Source: Candidatus Pelagibacter communis (GTDB taxonomy: Bacteria > Pseudomonadota > Alphaproteobacteria > Pelagibacterales > Pelagibacteraceae). Taken from it: a DNA stretch of 64,000 bases. This document shows positions 8,323 to 15,656 of the stretch, in pieces. The stretch covers positions 564,858 to 628,857 of the forward strand of contig NZ_LANA01000001.1 of assembly GCF_012932795.1 (NCBI RefSeq), read 5' to 3'. Position 1 is the first letter of the stretch; every line of letters starts with the position of its first letter. The position numbers and the translations under genes are program-made. The notes below the pieces were generated by a model. That model was not told where the DNA came from, made no database searches, and worked only from the letters and a program-made list of their open reading frames with translations.

Positions 8323-9786
8323 TTATGATGCTTTTCCATAAAAGAGTTTCATCTCTTCTAGATATTTATCAAAGCTATCAAGTTGTTTCATTTTTTCATG
8401 ATCTTCATTTTTTTCGGCTATTACTCTTAATGTATCTAATCTAGTTTGTTGTGTAGGTATTTTAGTGAATGGACTTGGCTTATCTGACATATCAAGAATA
8501 TTTGTAGCTATTCTTTTTTTAATTCTTTTATAGTCTCTCTTGCTTAAAATTTCACAAAATTTATCTTCATTACCATCGTTATCATCGAATAATTTCATTT
8601 CTGCTAAAATTTTAACATCGTCTCTTTTAAAAAGATTAAAAATTCTTTTCTTTTCTTGAGAGGTATTATCTTGATTAAATTGAGTCATTAAATTTCGTTC
8701 TTCATTGGATGGATTTAACGAGTAAATTTTTTCTTCAGGCTGAAGTTCTTCTTGATTAAATTCTTGTTTTTCAGAATATTGTTCTTCAATAATGTCTCTT
8801 ATTCTTGATGAAAGTTCATCTTTATGTTTTTTTAATAAATTATATCTTTTCTTTAGTTCACTCATTCCTAATGTTTTATAGCTTTCATCTAGTAGTGCCA
8901 TCTCACTATCCATTATAAGAGGTGCACGATTACTTTTTAAAGTACGAAGCCATTTAGGAGATTCTTTTAGACTTTGTTTTAGTCCTTCTCTATCTAATTT
9001 TATAACCTCATCTGGATGTTTTCTTAAATCGTATAGATAATACCATCCAGGAAAAATAGTGTTACCTAAATGCATTCCACAATAAATCTTTGTTTTAAAA
9101 AAAGCTTCATGCCAACAAAATATTCCTTCTTGAATTTTTGGAAGTACATCAGCTTTTTTTCTTAATTCAATAGATGCATTAAAAACATCTGGAGCTTTTT
9201 CAAATAATCTTTTAGCAAGGTCCTTCGTGGCGATAGTATCATATAGCGAGTCATGTGCTCCTTCAGTATGGATATTATTTGCAGCTAGCATTGATTGTAA
9301 TTTGAATGAAGTGTTGCCCTTTGCATTAAGTTCATAATTCAGTGCACCCGGTGCAAAGACACTTGCAGCTCTGATAGCTGGTAAAAGATCAAACTGTTGT
9401 TTATTTGTAATGTAGGGCCATTTAAGATTAATAAATAAAGTATTTTGCAGTAAAATGTTATCGTAATTCATTGAATTATAGCCCACGAAAACGGTGCCAT
9501 GATCCGCTAGTATTTTAAATCTTCTTTCCCATTCATCCACTAGCTGACCATTTGAAAGAGCCTCTTTTTTAATAACTTCTATGGGAATATTGTGGGCTAA
9601 CATGGCATCTATTTCAAAAACGCGAGATCTTTTAAATCTTGAATTAATTTTCCATTGGGCGGGAACTCCACCTATGGAAACTTCATTAAAATTCTCATCT
9701 ACAGTTACTGCTGCAATAGAAAGACAAGTTGCTTTTCCTGCCGCTCCGGCGTCCGATTCACAATCAAAATAGGTAAATAGTTGCAT
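8323..9786 (-). CDS. sbcB: Exodeoxyribonuclease I (SbcB-like, DEDDh)
   Basis: The 487-residue protein matches E. coli exonuclease I in length (475) and motifs. The DEDDh exonuclease residues are visible as Asp8 and Glu10 (YFDCESDAG), Asp109 (GYNSMNYDN), His178 and Asp183 (GAHDSLYDT). The region FDLLPAIRA...FKLQSMLAANNI matches the ExoI segment before the last motif. It degrades single-stranded DNA 3' to 5' and acts in recombination and mismatch repair. It lies 9 bases after an unknown 446-residue protein and opens a two- or three-gene minus-strand unit. Functional coupling to the neighbouring nucleases is inference. Confidence 0.88.
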   Translation of the reverse strand: MQLFTYFDCESDAGAAGKATCLSIAAVTVDENFNEVSIGGVPAQWKINSRFKRSRVFEIDAMLAHNIPIEVIKKEALSNGQLVDEWERRFKILADHGTVFVGYNSMNYDNILLQNTLFINLKWPYITNKQQFDLLPAIRAASVFAPGALNYELNAKGNTSFKLQSMLAANNIHTEGAHDSLYDTIATKDLAKRLFEKAPDVFNASIELRKKADVLPKIQEGIFCWHEAFFKTKIYCGMHLGNTIFPGWYYLYDLRKHPDEVIKLDREGLKQSLKESPKWLRTLKSNRAPLIMDSEMALLDESYKTLGMSELKKRYNLLKKHKDELSSRIRDIIEEQYSEKQEFNQEELQPEEKIYSLNPSNEERNLMTQFNQDNTSQEKKRIFNLFKRDDVKILAEMKLFDDNDGNEDKFCEILSKRDYKRIKKRIATNILDMSDKPSPFTKIPTQQTRLDTLRVIAEKNEDHEKMKQLDSFDKYLEEMKLFYGKAS

Positions 9787-9795
9787 AATTTTTTT

Positions 9796-11136
9796 CTAAG
9801 CTAATTTTTTTTCTTCTTTTTCTTTGATAATATTAATTTCATTTTCATCTTTAAATAATTTTTCTTTTTCAGGTGGCTCCATTTTTATTAAACCAAAACT
9901 ATTTACAAAATTTCTTATAATTTCTGTATTACCATATTTATTAATTAATTCGTCTATTTCATATAATCTAATTTGCTTTCCTTTATTAGCTAATTTTCTC
10001 ATAGCTAGATGTTGCTCTTCTTGTTTTTTTAAAAAATCTGAAGTTTCAATATATTCACCTAATTTACCTTTTTGTTTCTTATCAATATAACCTTTATTAT
10101 CCAAATTTTGAGCTTCTTCTTTCGCAATGTTTAGTATTTTTTCATAGTTTTTCTTTGTTAAAATTTCATTTTTTAATTCATTTGTGGCTTGTATTTTTGC
10201 CAATTCTTCCACTTCCTTTGTGATAGCTTCAATTTCTTTTAATTCTTTTGTCTCTTTGTTTTCTTCATTACCTTTCTTTTTGCCAAAGAACCACCCACTT
10301 TTTGTCTTTTTTTCAATTTCAAAATTAAATTTACCTGATTTCCATACTATCTCTCCACCAATAGTATTGTTATTCTTTAATTGATTTACTTCTTTACGTC
10401 TTATTAAAAAAGCTCCTTTATTAAAATGGTCCATCTTTATTTCTTTATAATCAGTTGGAGAATAAAAAGATGGAATCAATTTAGATCTTAAATTTTCACA
10501 TATATAAAAAAAGTTATTTGTAGACTCCATTTGAATCTCAAAATCAGAATATTCATTAAGCATATCAATTTCTTCAATAGATAAAACTTTTTCTAAAGTA
10601 TTTTGATGTTCTTGTTCATAAAGCTGTTGTACATTTAATACATTCTTTAAACCTGTTCTTTCATAATCCAACCCTCTTAAAAAGTTTTTGTAACCTTCAA
10701 ATTTTTCTGGATAAATTTCTTGAATATAATTTTCTACTATTTCTTCATCATTTCTTTCAAAAATTTCTCTATTAATATTAATAAGTGCTAGGGTGTGTCT
10801 TTGAAGAGCTGGGATTAACAATTTTTTATTGATATCAAGATTTTTGATTGTTTCATCATTTATTATCTCATCAAATCTTTCATTTGATTTTTTTTGAGAA
10901 TCTCTAACTAAAAAATGGTAAATACTTGATAAAAATCTATAAGAAAAATCTCTACTAAAACATATTGGAGATCTATAGATAAAATTTGTTAAAAAGGCAT
11001 CGTTTTCACCCATGTTTATCGAGCAGAGTCTTTGAGAAATTTTGGATTTTTCAAGAATTATAGATAATAATTCACCATTTTTTCGAATTTCTTCACTATT
11101 TCTTTTTGTATTAGCTGTTTTTTTTTGTCGAATCAT
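9796..11136 (-). CDS. Unknown protein paired with exonuclease I
   Basis: This 446-residue soluble protein lacks a family I can name. The N-terminal ~75 residues are helical and loosely resemble a helix-turn-helix (SILEKSKISQRLCSINMG). The middle is helical and rich in Glu/Asn. Residues about 240-275 contain a short strand and basic unit (IRRKEVNQ, GWFFGKKKG), followed by a highly charged coiled-coil-like C-terminal third. It precedes exonuclease I by 9 bases, so the two are almost certainly co-transcribed. It diverges from the 137-residue gene across a palindromic intergenic region. It may be a DNA-binding partner or regulator of the exonuclease (inference). Confidence 0.6.
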   Translation of the reverse strand: MIRQKKTANTKRNSEEIRKNGELLSIILEKSKISQRLCSINMGENDAFLTNFIYRSPICFSRDFSYRFLSSIYHFLVRDSQKKSNERFDEIINDETIKNLDINKKLLIPALQRHTLALININREIFERNDEEIVENYIQEIYPEKFEGYKNFLRGLDYERTGLKNVLNVQQLYEQEHQNTLEKVLSIEEIDMLNEYSDFEIQMESTNNFFYICENLRSKLIPSFYSPTDYKEIKMDHFNKGAFLIRRKEVNQLKNNNTIGGEIVWKSGKFNFEIEKKTKSGWFFGKKKGNEENKETKELKEIEAITKEVEELAKIQATNELKNEILTKKNYEKILNIAKEEAQNLDNKGYIDKKQKGKLGEYIETSDFLKKQEEQHLAMRKLANKGKQIRLYEIDELINKYGNTEIIRNFVNSFGLIKMEPPEKEKLFKDENEINIIKEKEEKKLA

Positions 11137-11166
11137 AAAATTTTATACTCTTTATATATAACTAAA

Positions 11167-11206
11167 TGACAATATAACAAGGATAATATTGTAATATTTA
11201 TTGTCA
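11167..11206. promoter_or_regulatory. Operator-like inverted repeat between divergent genes
   Basis: TGACAATA at 11167-11174 is the exact reverse complement of TATTGTCA at 11199-11206. The spacer contains two AATATT palindromes separated by GT (11185-11198). A further ATGACAA copy follows the right arm. The element sits in the 121-base space between the divergent 446-residue and 137-residue genes, where both promoters must lie. A binding site for a dimeric regulator is a reasonable reading; no regulator is identified. Confidence 0.4.
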
Positions 11207-11257
11207 AATGACAAAGAAAAGAGTTGACTTTAGTTTTTTACCTGATAAAACGTCGTT

Positions 11258-11671
11258 ATGAGCGATACTAAAGACAAAAAATTGATAAAAAAAAAGTCTT
11301 CTTTAGATGCAAAAGTAATTCCATTTAAAACAAAAACTTTAAAGCAACTAAAAGTTGAAACAAATCAAGATATTTTCGACAAGATGGATGCTTTTTCAAA
11401 AGAATTAATTCAAGCATTTAGAGACAAAACTAATCGAGAAGGGATTGATAGAGATAAATCTTTATATCTATTTCATTACAGACTGATGCAAGAAATGATG
11501 TTTAAAATGAGCTATCCAGCCTTCAAGTACTACACGCGAGCGGTTTCAAAGCAATTATTAGATCAACATAAAGAATATATGTCATCATTAGATGAATGGA
11601 CTACAGATAGTGATGAAATGGATGACTTCGGAAGAAGAAAAGAAGCAGATAAAAGTAAAACACTTAACTAA
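11258..11671 (+). CDS. Unknown small protein before WGR protein
   Basis: A 137-residue hydrophilic protein with a Lys-rich N-terminal tail (residues 1-30), a helical core rich in Met, Phe and Tyr (about 45-105, including LFHYRLMQEMMFKMSYPAF) and an acidic then basic C-terminal tail. No membrane segments or catalytic motifs are seen. Its stop codon lies 15 bases before the likely WGR-protein start, so the two are probably one transcript. No function is recognised. Confidence 0.55.
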   Translation: MSDTKDKKLIKKKSSLDAKVIPFKTKTLKQLKVETNQDIFDKMDAFSKELIQAFRDKTNREGIDRDKSLYLFHYRLMQEMMFKMSYPAFKYYTRAVSKQLLDQHKEYMSSLDEWTTDSDEMDDFGRRKEADKSKTLN

Positions 11672-11686
11672 ATGAAGGGAAAAAAA

Positions 11687-11926
11687 ATGAGACACTTTGA
11701 ATATAAAGATCTAGGAACAAATGCCCACAAATTTTGGGAAATAAACTTAGAAGCAAAAAAACTTGTTGTTACTTACGGACGAATTGGGATTAAAAATCCT
11801 GCTTCAAAAGTTTTTATGATTAATAAAAATGGAGGAAAAGATACTTTTGTTTCAAAAGAAGCAGCTGAAAAATATTGTGAAAAAAAAATTAGAGAGAAAA
11901 CATCGAAAGGATACAAAGAACATTAA
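11687..11926 (+). CDS. WGR-domain protein
   Basis: The 79-residue protein is essentially one WGR domain: an N-terminal strand (RHFEYKDL), KFWEINL, and the signature VTYGRIG, where Tyr replaces the first Trp. These are followed by strands and a C-terminal helix ending KIREKTSKGYKEH. WGR domains bind nucleic acids and occur in PARP1 and in bacterial MolR or ligase-like proteins linked to DNA damage. An earlier in-frame ATG (11672) exists, but an AAGGGA Shine-Dalgarno-like sequence (11675-11680) 6 bases before 11687 favours this start. It lies between other DNA-processing genes, supporting a nucleic-acid role. Confidence 0.8.
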   Translation: MRHFEYKDLGTNAHKFWEINLEAKKLVVTYGRIGIKNPASKVFMINKNGGKDTFVSKEAAEKYCEKKIREKTSKGYKEH

Positions 11927-11929
11927 ATT

Positions 11930-11998
11930 ATGTCTATTTTAGAAACAGTACTTATAATCGAGTTAATATACTTCATTCATCATATGATAAATAACTAA
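11930..11998 (+). CDS. Possible 22-residue hydrophobic peptide
   Basis: A short frame from ATG 11930 to TAA 11996-11998 fills the gap between the WGR gene and the next one. Residues 3-16 are hydrophobic (ILETVLIIELIYFI). There is no clear ribosome binding site, so this could be chance. Confidence 0.2.
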   Translation: MSILETVLIIELIYFIHHMINN

Positions 11999-12009
11999 TA
12001 AGAGAAAAT

Positions 12010-12315
12010 ATGAATAAAAACTTTAAGTATATTTTAGAGGAAAGATTACAATATATGTTGGTATGGCAACGTGAATGTTTAGAGTATTTTGAACATCAAC
12101 AAATAAGCGAAAAAGCTAAATTTAAATATTATCAGGAAAGAAGAATAGAAAGTTTATTTTTTAAGATTTACTTTCTACCTTTAATTATTTTAAAATTTTT
12201 AAAGAAACAAAAACAAAAAAGAAGATACCTAAAAGGTTTAACAGAAATTGAGGTAATAAAAGAAGAGTTATATAAAATTAATAATATAAAGAAAATAGGA
12301 GGTAACAATGAATAA
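12010..12315 (+). CDS. Unknown small protein heading the GHKL-RmuC-helicase operon
   Basis: A 101-residue protein, strongly basic and aromatic. The first ~50 residues are helical (LQYMLVWQRECLEYFEHQQ), residues ~50-65 are hydrophobic (FFKIYFLPLIILKFL) and could dip into a membrane, and the rest is a Lys-rich helix. The frame overlaps the next start by 8 bases, so it is translationally coupled to the GHKL-metalloprotease gene. I do not recognise it. Coupling makes it a likely component or regulator of that system. Confidence 0.55.
   Translation: MNKNFKYILEERLQYMLVWQRECLEYFEHQQISEKAKFKYYQERRIESLFFKIYFLPLIILKFLKKQKQKRRYLKGLTEIEVIKEELYKINNIKKIGGNNE
12297..12303 (+). promoter_or_regulatory. Strong Shine-Dalgarno site
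   Basis: AGGAGGT lies 4 bases before the ATG at 12308. Perfect sites are unusual in this window, so it fixes the start of the GHKL-metalloprotease gene and suggests that gene is translated well. Confidence 0.7.
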
Positions 12316-13900
12316 CATTAAAAAATTAAAGGATATCATTTTAGACTTAAAAGAAGTTAGTGAAGTAGAGCACATTAAATCCATAGAGTCATCTGTTACA
12401 ACCAGCTGGGGGGAAGAAGTTTGGGATCATGAAAAAATAAGTCGTGATATTTTACAAAACGCAAGAGACGGTGTTGTTTCGGCCAAAATGGATATAGATC
12501 AAATAAAAATTACAACAGATAATGATCAAATTAAAGTTTATGCTCCAAATGAATATTCATTAGAAAAATTATATTATATAGGATCATCAAAATCTGAACA
12601 AGAATCTATGATCGGGTCTCACGGCGAAGGAGTTAAGAAGTGCTTATCAGATATGGCTAGAATGGGTATTTATAACCCAATAATGATTTCTGGTGATAAA
12701 TGCCTTGTAGTTAGTGTTGGAGCAGAAGTTCCAGGCACAGATGGACTTAGAGCCCTCGTATATAATTATTTTAAAATCAATAAGCTAAAAGGAAATTATT
12801 TCATTATAAATACGCTAGATAAAAAACTTAAAAAAGCGTTTGAGTTTGGTCTTCGTAATTTCTTTTATAGTAACAATCCTTTAATTGGAGAAGTATTACA
12901 CTCATACAATGATATTACTATTTACAAATCTATAACAAAAGATGGATTTGGTTTTTATAAAGGTCTTAAAAGAGTTGATATAAAAGGGATACCAGTCATT
13001 ATTTCTATAGATAAATCTTACGCGGCCCTAGAAAAGAAAGTTAAGATCGACAGAGACCGTCAAGCATTTGATTCAAAATTGCAAAGTACTTTTTACTCTA
13101 TATTTGCAAGAAGCGGTTTTTATTATGCTGAAATGAAAAATAATCCTGCCATTAAATATATATTAAAATCTTCAAAGGAGATTTGGCCCAAAGGTCACCT
13201 TCTTTTAAGTGCAATAGCCTCAAGTACTTATGGAAGACTTAAAGATGATAAATCATTAAAAGATTTATTTGGTAATGATTATATAAGTGAAAGTAAATTT
13301 ACTTATTCCAGAGAAATAACTTATCACGATTGGTTTAGTACTCGTACTCAAAATTACATTAGAAATCGAGATAGCAAACAAAAGAAAAGTAATAAGATTA
13401 TGCTTCCAAGTTATTTTAATAATTTTGGTGTTTTAAGTTCATTAGAAAGTTTTATCAGGTCTAAGGCTAACGCTGAAAAAAGAATTAAAAATAAAAAAAC
13501 AAAAGAACTTTCACCTAAGGAACAAAAAGCGATAAATTTTTGTTTTGAAGCTGCCAAAGGTGTTAGCCCATCTTTTGCAAAACTTTTTAATAATGAAGAA
13601 GATGAAGATGAGTCTTTATATAAATTAAATTTTAAAAAGATTTTTTGTAAAGAGTTATTGGGAGAAATTAAAAATAATTCTGATTATAATTCAAAAACAG
13701 TATATCTGCACGCAGATTTATTTTCTCAAAGCTTTGGTAAAATCTTTTCAACTTTTTTACATGAATTGAGTCATGCAACTGGTAATGGAGATGGTTCTAG
13801 AGAATTCTCAGATTGTTTAACATATTTGATATCAGCATGTATCGATAATAATGCCGTTGTCAGAAGATATTCTAAACAATGGTCAAAATACAGTAATTAA
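12308..13900 (+). CDS. GHKL (Hsp90-like) ATPase fused to HExxH zinc-protease motif
   Basis: The 530-residue protein joins two activities. Residues 44-55 (ISRDILQNARDG) match the N-box of GHKL ATPases, with Asp47, Asn51 and Asp54. Residues 103-111 (GSHGEGVKK) match the glycine-rich lid of the same fold. A conserved-looking basic turn (KIDRDR, 247-251) follows at the end of the ATPase half. Near the C-terminus HELSH (485-489) is an HExxH zinc-binding motif, with Glu499 as a possible third ligand and a helix after it. No signal peptide or membrane span is seen, so it should act in the cytosol. The gene stands 14 bases before rmuC. I know no named family with this arrangement; ATP-gated proteolysis is an inference. 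Confidence 0.7.
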   Translation: MNNIKKLKDIILDLKEVSEVEHIKSIESSVTTSWGEEVWDHEKISRDILQNARDGVVSAKMDIDQIKITTDNDQIKVYAPNEYSLEKLYYIGSSKSEQESMIGSHGEGVKKCLSDMARMGIYNPIMISGDKCLVVSVGAEVPGTDGLRALVYNYFKINKLKGNYFIINTLDKKLKKAFEFGLRNFFYSNNPLIGEVLHSYNDITIYKSITKDGFGFYKGLKRVDIKGIPVIISIDKSYAALEKKVKIDRDRQAFDSKLQSTFYSIFARSGFYYAEMKNNPAIKYILKSSKEIWPKGHLLLSAIASSTYGRLKDDKSLKDLFGNDYISESKFTYSREITYHDWFSTRTQNYIRNRDSKQKKSNKIMLPSYFNNFGVLSSLESFIRSKANAEKRIKNKKTKELSPKEQKAINFCFEAAKGVSPSFAKLFNNEEDEDESLYKLNFKKIFCKELLGEIKNNSDYNSKTVYLHADLFSQSFGKIFSTFLHELSHATGNGDGSREFSDCLTYLISACIDNNAVVRRYSKQWSKYSN

Positions 13901-13914
13901 GGTATAAAGCTATT

Positions 13915-15057
13915 ATGATAGAGACACTAATAATATCAGTAATTGTATTAACTATATCTGTTTTGTTTTTAGTGGGTTATTTTTTTTATTATTCAAAAAA
14001 AACTAAGCCTGTGGATTTAGATAATCCTGAATTTCTAAAACTTCAAAATAATAATGAAAAATTAATAGATAGGATTAATATTACTGAAAAATATTTAGAA
14101 GATCTAAAAAAAGATAAAGAACAATTAATCTTGGATAGGAAAAATGTTGAAGAATTTAAAGATCAAAGTAATGCAATTTTAACTGAACATAAAAACCAAG
14201 CTTCTATATTTAAAAATTTTCATGAAAAGTTAGTAGGTGATGCGAAATATCAGGGAAGATTTAATGAAAAAAAACTAAGAAGATTGCTCGAAAAAAATGG
14301 TCTAAGTGAAGATGATGGAGATTTTGAAGAAAGAAAGGGTCATACAATTACAGACCCTCTAACTGGAAACAAAAAAGTAGTTAATCCAGACTTTATATTG
14401 AATATTAAAGGCCCAGTCACAGACCATATAATTATAGATTGCAAAGTTTCTTTAAAGTCTTTTCAAGAGTTTTCTAATGCTAAAGACCAAGAAACAAGAG
14501 AATTTCACTTAAAGAAGCACATAGAGTCTGTTAAAACTCATATAGATCAACTTTCTACTAAAGATTATTTAAAGATTCATAACTTAAATTCATTTCAATA
14601 TGTGGTTCTTTTTCTACCATTTGATAGTTGCTATTTAAGTATACTTGAAAAATCTGATGACATTTTAGATATATGTTTTGAAAAAAATATTATGTTGTCG
14701 GGACCAATAAGCATTATGAGTTTAATATCGACCATTACCTCAATTAAGAATCAAGAAAAACAAATATCAAAAATAGATTCAATGATCGGAAAAGGTGAAG
14801 ATATTTATAATAAATTTAGCATCCTGAAAAAAAGCTTAAAAACATTAATATCAAGCCATAATACACACGCAAAATCTTTAACAGAAGTTGTTCATACATC
14901 GTATGGTTCTTCACAAGGTTTAGAGTCAAAGATAATAAAACTCAAAGATGATCATGGACTTAATACAGGACAGATAAGTAAAACTGAAGAAAAAGATAAA
15001 ATGATAACATTTGTTGAAGATCCAGAAGAATTAAAAAAATCAAACTTTAAAAATTAA
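13915..15057 (+). CDS. rmuC: RmuC-family nuclease-like protein
   Basis: The 380-residue protein has an N-terminal membrane anchor (about residues 5-27), a coiled-coil stretch (about 40-95) and then the RmuC domain. Recognisable segments are LRRLLEKNGL, NPDFILNIKG, HIIIDCKVSLKSF, HIDQLSTKDYL and VVLFLPFDSCYLSIL. RmuC proteins carry a predicted PD-(D/E)XK-like core and limit recombination between inverted repeats in E. coli. Standard RmuC has a conserved GxWGE box; here the equivalent region reads AKYQGRFNEKKLRRLL, so it is a divergent member. It sits in the middle of the operon-like series. Confidence 0.82.
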   Translation: MIETLIISVIVLTISVLFLVGYFFYYSKKTKPVDLDNPEFLKLQNNNEKLIDRINITEKYLEDLKKDKEQLILDRKNVEEFKDQSNAILTEHKNQASIFKNFHEKLVGDAKYQGRFNEKKLRRLLEKNGLSEDDGDFEERKGHTITDPLTGNKKVVNPDFILNIKGPVTDHIIIDCKVSLKSFQEFSNAKDQETREFHLKKHIESVKTHIDQLSTKDYLKIHNLNSFQYVVLFLPFDSCYLSILEKSDDILDICFEKNIMLSGPISIMSLISTITSIKNQEKQISKIDSMIGKGEDIYNKFSILKKSLKTLISSHNTHAKSLTEVVHTSYGSSQGLESKIIKLKDDHGLNTGQISKTEEKDKMITFVEDPEELKKSNFKN

Positions 15058-15065
15058 GGGCACAA

Positions 15066-15656
15066 ATGAGTATCAGAGATAGCAATCCATATGAATTAAA
15101 AACTAAAGAAGACAAAGGCTATTTTTATGAAGAAAAACCGAATGATTATTTAACATCTGATGAATTTATTTCTTATTTAAATAAAAAAAAAATTTTAATT
15201 GATAGAGCAGATAATTTACCTCGATTTGCTAATAATAATAATATTGGAATGGCAAAATTAAAAAGAGAAGGAAGAGATGGTTCAACACCAACAATTTATA
15301 AAATACCATCGGATTCTAAAATTAATGAAATCTTAGAAATAATGAAAAATAATAATAATTCTTTATTAGGGCGAAAAATTTTAAAACAAAAAAAAGAAAA
15401 AATATTAGAAATTTTTGATAATGCTCCTAGTGCAGCAGAATATCAAAAAAAAATTGATGCAGCAGTAGGTAAAGAAGAAAAATCTAAGATTCGAAATGAA
15501 AAAAATAAAGAATGTTTAACAAAGACAACTATTGCAAAAAAAGTTGAAGAAATTCTTGATGTAAGTTGTAATCGGAAATTAGTAAAATCTGTTTTAGAAA
15601 CAAAAAGATCTTCCAAATTAGAAAAGTTGAACAAGATCGTTAATGCAGAAGATTAA
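15066..15656 (+). CDS. Unknown protein between rmuC and helicase-nuclease
   Basis: A 196-residue hydrophilic protein. The N-terminal ~95 residues contain a possible small DNA-binding or winged-helix-like unit (LTSDEFISYLNKKKILIDRADNLPRF, written here as about residues 29-54). The remainder is Lys-rich helices (about 100-196). It starts 8 bases after rmuC with an AAGGG site and overlaps the helicase-nuclease start by 14 bases, so it is tightly coupled to both. No family is recognised. Confidence 0.55.
   Translation: MSIRDSNPYELKTKEDKGYFYEEKPNDYLTSDEFISYLNKKKILIDRADNLPRFANNNNIGMAKLKREGRDGSTPTIYKIPSDSKINEILEIMKNNNNSLLGRKILKQKKEKILEIFDNAPSAAEYQKKIDAAVGKEEKSKIRNEKNKECLTKTTIAKKVEEILDVSCNRKLVKSVLETKRSSKLEKLNKIVNAED

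Noticed and set aside
9581..10384. Open frames on the plus strand opposite exonuclease I and its partner
   Set aside because: They mirror the real minus-strand genes, have Ser/Phe-rich antisense composition and no motifs.
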